Source: BOG-908 sp965199235 (GTDB lineage: Bacteria > Pseudomonadota > Alphaproteobacteria > Acetobacterales > Acetobacteraceae). From it: DNA of 64,000 nt. Positions 61,419 through 64,000 of this stretch are shown piece after piece. Within the stretch, counting starts at the first letter, position 1. Each line of letters opens with the position of its first letter. Below the pieces are notes generated by a model. It had not been told where the DNA came from, did no database searches, and saw nothing but the letters and a program-made list of their open reading frames with translations. Position numbers and translations under genes: made by a program. The DNA is taken from NCBI GenBank assembly GCA_965199235.1, contig CBDAQU010000002.1, positions 3,224,001-3,288,000 on the forward strand, read 5' to 3'.

Positions 61419-63569
61419 TCAGAACGCTTGTGTCACCATCAGACGCGCCGACAGCGGCTCGAGCGGATGAAATTGCAGATCCTGGCGTTCGTCGGTGATG
61501 CCGCCGGCGGGCTCGCCGGGCAGGCGCGTCGGATAGTCATAGTCGAACGCATCCGCCTTCTGGTCGAACAGGTTGTAGAGGCTGAGCTGCACCCGTGTTC
61601 CGGGCCTGATCTTGTATCCGACATCGACGTTGACTTCGCTGTAGCCCCGCCCGCGCACCACGTCGTCGGGGTTCAGCGGGTACGAGCCCAGGATGCGCAG
61701 CTGCAGTCCGCCGTACCAGGGGCCTGCGTTGTCGATCAGCACGCCGAACGACCCGATGAAGTCTGGCGCGTTGGCGATGTAGAGGCCGCTCAGTCCGTAG
61801 GAGGCGGGGTCGCCGGTGCGGAACCGTGCCTTCGTCGCGGCGAGGTCGGTGTTCAGCTCGACCCAGGGGAACGGCCTGTATTGCGCAGAGACCTCGATGC
61901 CGCGGCGCTTGCTCGGCGCCTGGGCCTGGTCCATGCCCATGTCCTGGTCGTAGACGAGTTCGGAGGCGAACTCGATCTGGAAGAGTGCCAGCTGGACGTC
62001 CAGGCCGCGCAGCGGGCTGCTGCGAAGCCCGACCTCTTCGCCATCCGCCTTGGCCATGAACGGCGTGTGGTGCGACAGGCCTGGAATACCCTCCAGCGGC
62101 AGCGTCTGGAACACGCCGCGAACGTCGTCGGAATGAAAGCCGCGTCCGGCGCTGACGTACAGCTCGGTGCCACGCCAGGGCCCCAGGACCAGGCTGCCCT
62201 TCGGCTGGAACAGCGCCTGCGAGCCGACGCCCTTGAAACCGCTGGTCAGGCTGCGGTCGGTGCCGTTGTAGAACTCCTGCCGCACGCCGAGCACCGTGCG
62301 CACCCATGGCATCCAGTGCGTCGTCGCCTCGGCGAACACGCCGGTGTCGCCCAGCTGCACCGAATCGGCGTTGCACGCTGTCTTGCCCACCGAATAGAGC
62401 CCCGAGCCGTTCTCGCAATAGTCGAGCACGCGCCTTTGCTGGGTGTGACGCTTGTCGGTGTAGACGTCGTCGTGCCGTCCCTGCACGCCGAAGACGACGT
62501 CGTTTTCCAAGCCCGCGATTTCGGTCCGGGTGGCCAAGGTCGCCGCCCCGCCCACCGTGGTGCGGTCCTCGTTCTGCTCCTCCTGGTCGCCGCGGACCGG
62601 ATCGAACAGGAAATGGGTGAAGTCGTTCCACAGCACCTGCAGGCTGTGGATGCCGTAGCCGTTCACCCTCAGCTGCCACTCCTCGCCGGAGACGGCGTAG
62701 TGGCCGGAGACGCTTTCCCGCTCGGAAAACTGCCCGTCGGTCGGGTCCAGCGTGCCGAAGCGGGATATCAGCCCCTCATCCACCGCCCGCTCCGGCTGGT
62801 CGGTGGTGAAGCGCCCCTGGCCCTTGTAGTACATGGCCGTCAAACCGAACCCGTCGGTGTCGTCGCCATGCGCATAGCGGGCAAGGCCCGCGATCTTGCG
62901 AAAGTTGTTCGGCGGGTCGAACGGCCCGTCCAGATGGCTGATGTCGGCCGCGCCGGAAAACCTGTCCCCGTTGGCCAGGCGCACCGTTCCGGTGGCGGCC
63001 AGCCGTTCGTCGCCCAGCGTGCCCGCGCTGGCGATCACCTGGTCGGGCAGCACGTCGGCGAGGCGAAGATGGTCGGACGCGACCGCCCCGAAATCGCCCA
63101 CGGCCGCGTAGTAGGTGCCCTTGGTGTAATCCAGGCCCTGGAACGTTTCGGGGATCAGGAAATTGAGGTCGCTGTAGCCCTGGCCGTGCGTGTTGGTCGG
63201 CCGGTTGACCGGCATGTCGTCCACGAAGGTCGCCAGGTCGGTGCCGTGATCCAGGTTGAAGCCGCGGGCCAGGTACTGCGGCGCCTTGCCCTCGCCTGAG
63301 TGGATGGAGACGACCAGGCCAGGCACCGTCTCCAGCAGCTGACCCACCCGATAGACCGGCCGAAGCTGCAGCTCCTTCTTGGTGATCGACCCTTGGCTGG
63401 CCGTGCTTGCCCGCCCGAGCAGGTTCAGCCGCGACGCCGTCACCAGGATCTGCTCGATGGCGGATCCGGACGCCGATGCGGGAGCGGAAGGCTCAGCCGC
63501 ACAGGCCGGGCAGCCAATGACCACGCAGAGTGCTCCGAGCACTGGCACGACTGACTTGCTGGTCGGCAT
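61419..63569 (-). CDS. TonB-dependent outer-membrane receptor (probable nickel/cobalt complex)
   Basis: The 716-residue protein has a signal peptide (VVPVLGALCVVIGCPACAAE), a plug domain (IEQILVTASRLNLLGRASTASQG, QLLETVPGLVVSIHSGEGKAPQYLARGFNLDHGTDLATFVDDMPVN) and a 22-strand-type barrel. The last strand ends in aromatic Phe (LSARLMVTQAF). It imports a ligand using TonB energy. A NikR site lies 72-99 bp upstream of its start, so nickel-containing complexes are the likely ligand. It is the first gene of a four-gene operon. Confidence 0.9.
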   Translation of the reverse strand: MPTSKSVVPVLGALCVVIGCPACAAEPSAPASASGSAIEQILVTASRLNLLGRASTASQGSITKKELQLRPVYRVGQLLETVPGLVVSIHSGEGKAPQYLARGFNLDHGTDLATFVDDMPVNRPTNTHGQGYSDLNFLIPETFQGLDYTKGTYYAAVGDFGAVASDHLRLADVLPDQVIASAGTLGDERLAATGTVRLANGDRFSGAADISHLDGPFDPPNNFRKIAGLARYAHGDDTDGFGLTAMYYKGQGRFTTDQPERAVDEGLISRFGTLDPTDGQFSERESVSGHYAVSGEEWQLRVNGYGIHSLQVLWNDFTHFLFDPVRGDQEEQNEDRTTVGGAATLATRTEIAGLENDVVFGVQGRHDDVYTDKRHTQQRRVLDYCENGSGLYSVGKTACNADSVQLGDTGVFAEATTHWMPWVRTVLGVRQEFYNGTDRSLTSGFKGVGSQALFQPKGSLVLGPWRGTELYVSAGRGFHSDDVRGVFQTLPLEGIPGLSHHTPFMAKADGEEVGLRSSPLRGLDVQLALFQIEFASELVYDQDMGMDQAQAPSKRRGIEVSAQYRPFPWVELNTDLAATKARFRTGDPASYGLSGLYIANAPDFIGSFGVLIDNAGPWYGGLQLRILGSYPLNPDDVVRGRGYSEVNVDVGYKIRPGTRVQLSLYNLFDQKADAFDYDYPTRLPGEPAGGITDERQDLQFHPLEPLSARLMVTQAF

Positions 63570-63640
63570 CGAACCCTACACCCTGCCCATCCCTCATTAC
63601 GGAGCCTGCGGCGGCAACGGATGCACTCCAGAGACAAAAA

Positions 63641-63668
63641 GTATGAGACTTTGACAAAAACGTCATAC
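63641..63668. promoter_or_regulatory. NikR operator (GTATGA-N16-TCATAC)
   Basis: GTATGA at 63641-63646 and TCATAC at 63663-63668 are separated by exactly 16 bp, identical in half-sites and spacing to the known E. coli nik operator. The site lies 72 bp upstream of the TonB receptor start and 26 bp upstream of the nikR start, where it can control both. It is a strong, sequence-level link between the regulator and the uptake operon. Confidence 0.9.
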
Positions 63669-63694
63669 TCGGCTGCTGGCGAGGGTCGTGCACC

Positions 63695-64000
63695 ATGCAG
63701 CGTGTGACCATCACGCTCGACGACGACCTGATGGGCGAGCTCGACAGGCTGATCGCCGCGCGCGGCTATGGCAGCCGTTCCGAGGCGATACGCGACCTCG
63801 CGCGGGCCGGAATCAGCCAGGCGCTGCTCGACATGGACGACGCGCCCGATTGCATCGCCGCCCTCGTCTACGTGACCGAGCAGGCACCGAGCGACCTGGC
63901 GCAACGCCTGGCGGCACTGTTCCGGGCGCATCACGACCTGTCCGTCGCGACGATGCACGTGCACCTCAACCACAGCGGCGGCCTGGAGGTGGCCCTGCTG
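63695..64000 (+). CDS. nikR: Nickel-responsive regulator NikR (3' end outside window)
   Basis: The first 102 residues are visible and the frame runs off the right edge. The ribbon-helix-helix domain is MQRVTITLDDDLMGELDRL then RGYGSRSEAIRDLARAGI. The ACT-like nickel domain follows (ALVYVTEQAPSDLAQRLAAL, RAHHDLSVATMHVHLNHSGGLEVALL). Three of the four high-affinity ligands are conserved: His in RAHHD and two His in MHVHL. The Cys of the fourth (E. coli Cys95, in DDCLE) is Gly here (SGGLE). It should repress the divergent TonB operon through the 63641-63668 site. Confidence 0.93.
   Translation, partial: MQRVTITLDDDLMGELDRLIAARGYGSRSEAIRDLARAGISQALLDMDDAPDCIAALVYVTEQAPSDLAQRLAALFRAHHDLSVATMHVHLNHSGGLEVALL

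Noticed and set aside
1..64000. CRISPR arrays, rRNA, tRNA and riboswitches
   Set aside because: No regularly spaced repeats with unique spacers and no recognisable RNA gene structure were seen. Small RNAs cannot be excluded by eye.

Overview
The window is 64 kb of a mostly high-GC alphaproteobacterial chromosome. Gene content and order (priA-DUF484-xerC; argJ-parvulin-secA; ihfA-merR; a tad locus with cpa-type genes) suggest Rhodospirillales, most likely an Acetobacteraceae-like organism. That placement is inferred from gene order and protein style, not from a search.

Layout. 1-2.2 kb: end of a type II secretion operon (gspE, gspF), with a hairpin repeat between the genes. 2.4-8.6 kb: housekeeping genes zapE, a 2OG-Fe(II) oxygenase, xerC, a frameshifted DUF484 gene and priA. 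8.7-9.6 kb: a secreted GH16 glycanase beside a 0.77 kb non-coding stretch. 10.4-14.2 kb: two overlapping ATP-dependent DNA ligases (ligC-like and three-domain ligD) with a second copy of the hairpin repeat. 14.5-18.5 kb: a tightly coupled small-enzyme operon (EthD-like, 3-hydroxyisobutyrate dehydrogenase family, two NTF2-like proteins) divergent from a TetR gene, then a second TetR gene. 18.6-24.3 kb: an insertion-sequence graveyard with three IS66 relics, an IS21 istA relic and a decayed exported-protein gene.

24.5-33.3 kb: a Flp/Tad pilus operon (tadD, C, B, A, Z, cpaD, C, B, prepilin peptidase, flp) of visibly lower GC, adjoining the IS graveyard and lacking tadE/F/G here. 33.6-36.2 kb: two GT87-like membrane glycosyltransferases. 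36.5-52.4 kb: core genes (accA, cinA-type, argJ, parvulin, secA, ihfA, merR) with accessory islands: a winged-helix pseudokinase plus TPR pair, small exported proteins, a VOC gene broken by one stop codon, a tfoX-like gene and a possible membrane-toxin/immunity pair. 52.5-57.3 kb: an MHYT-GGDEF-EAL protein, a cluster of dispersed hairpin repeats and a fused pabB-pabC.

57.4-64 kb holds the most interesting region. A TonB-dependent receptor, a DUF4331 protein, a TPR protein and a HupE/UreJ-like permease lie in one operon. It is divergent from a nikR gene, and the gap holds an exact GTATGA-N16-TCATAC site, the known E. coli NikR operator. I read this as a NikR-controlled outer-to-inner membrane nickel (or cobalt) uptake system that uses two proteins with no known transport role. 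The NikR itself has glycine where the nickel-binding cysteine is expected. No rRNA, tRNA, CRISPR array or riboswitch was recognised.
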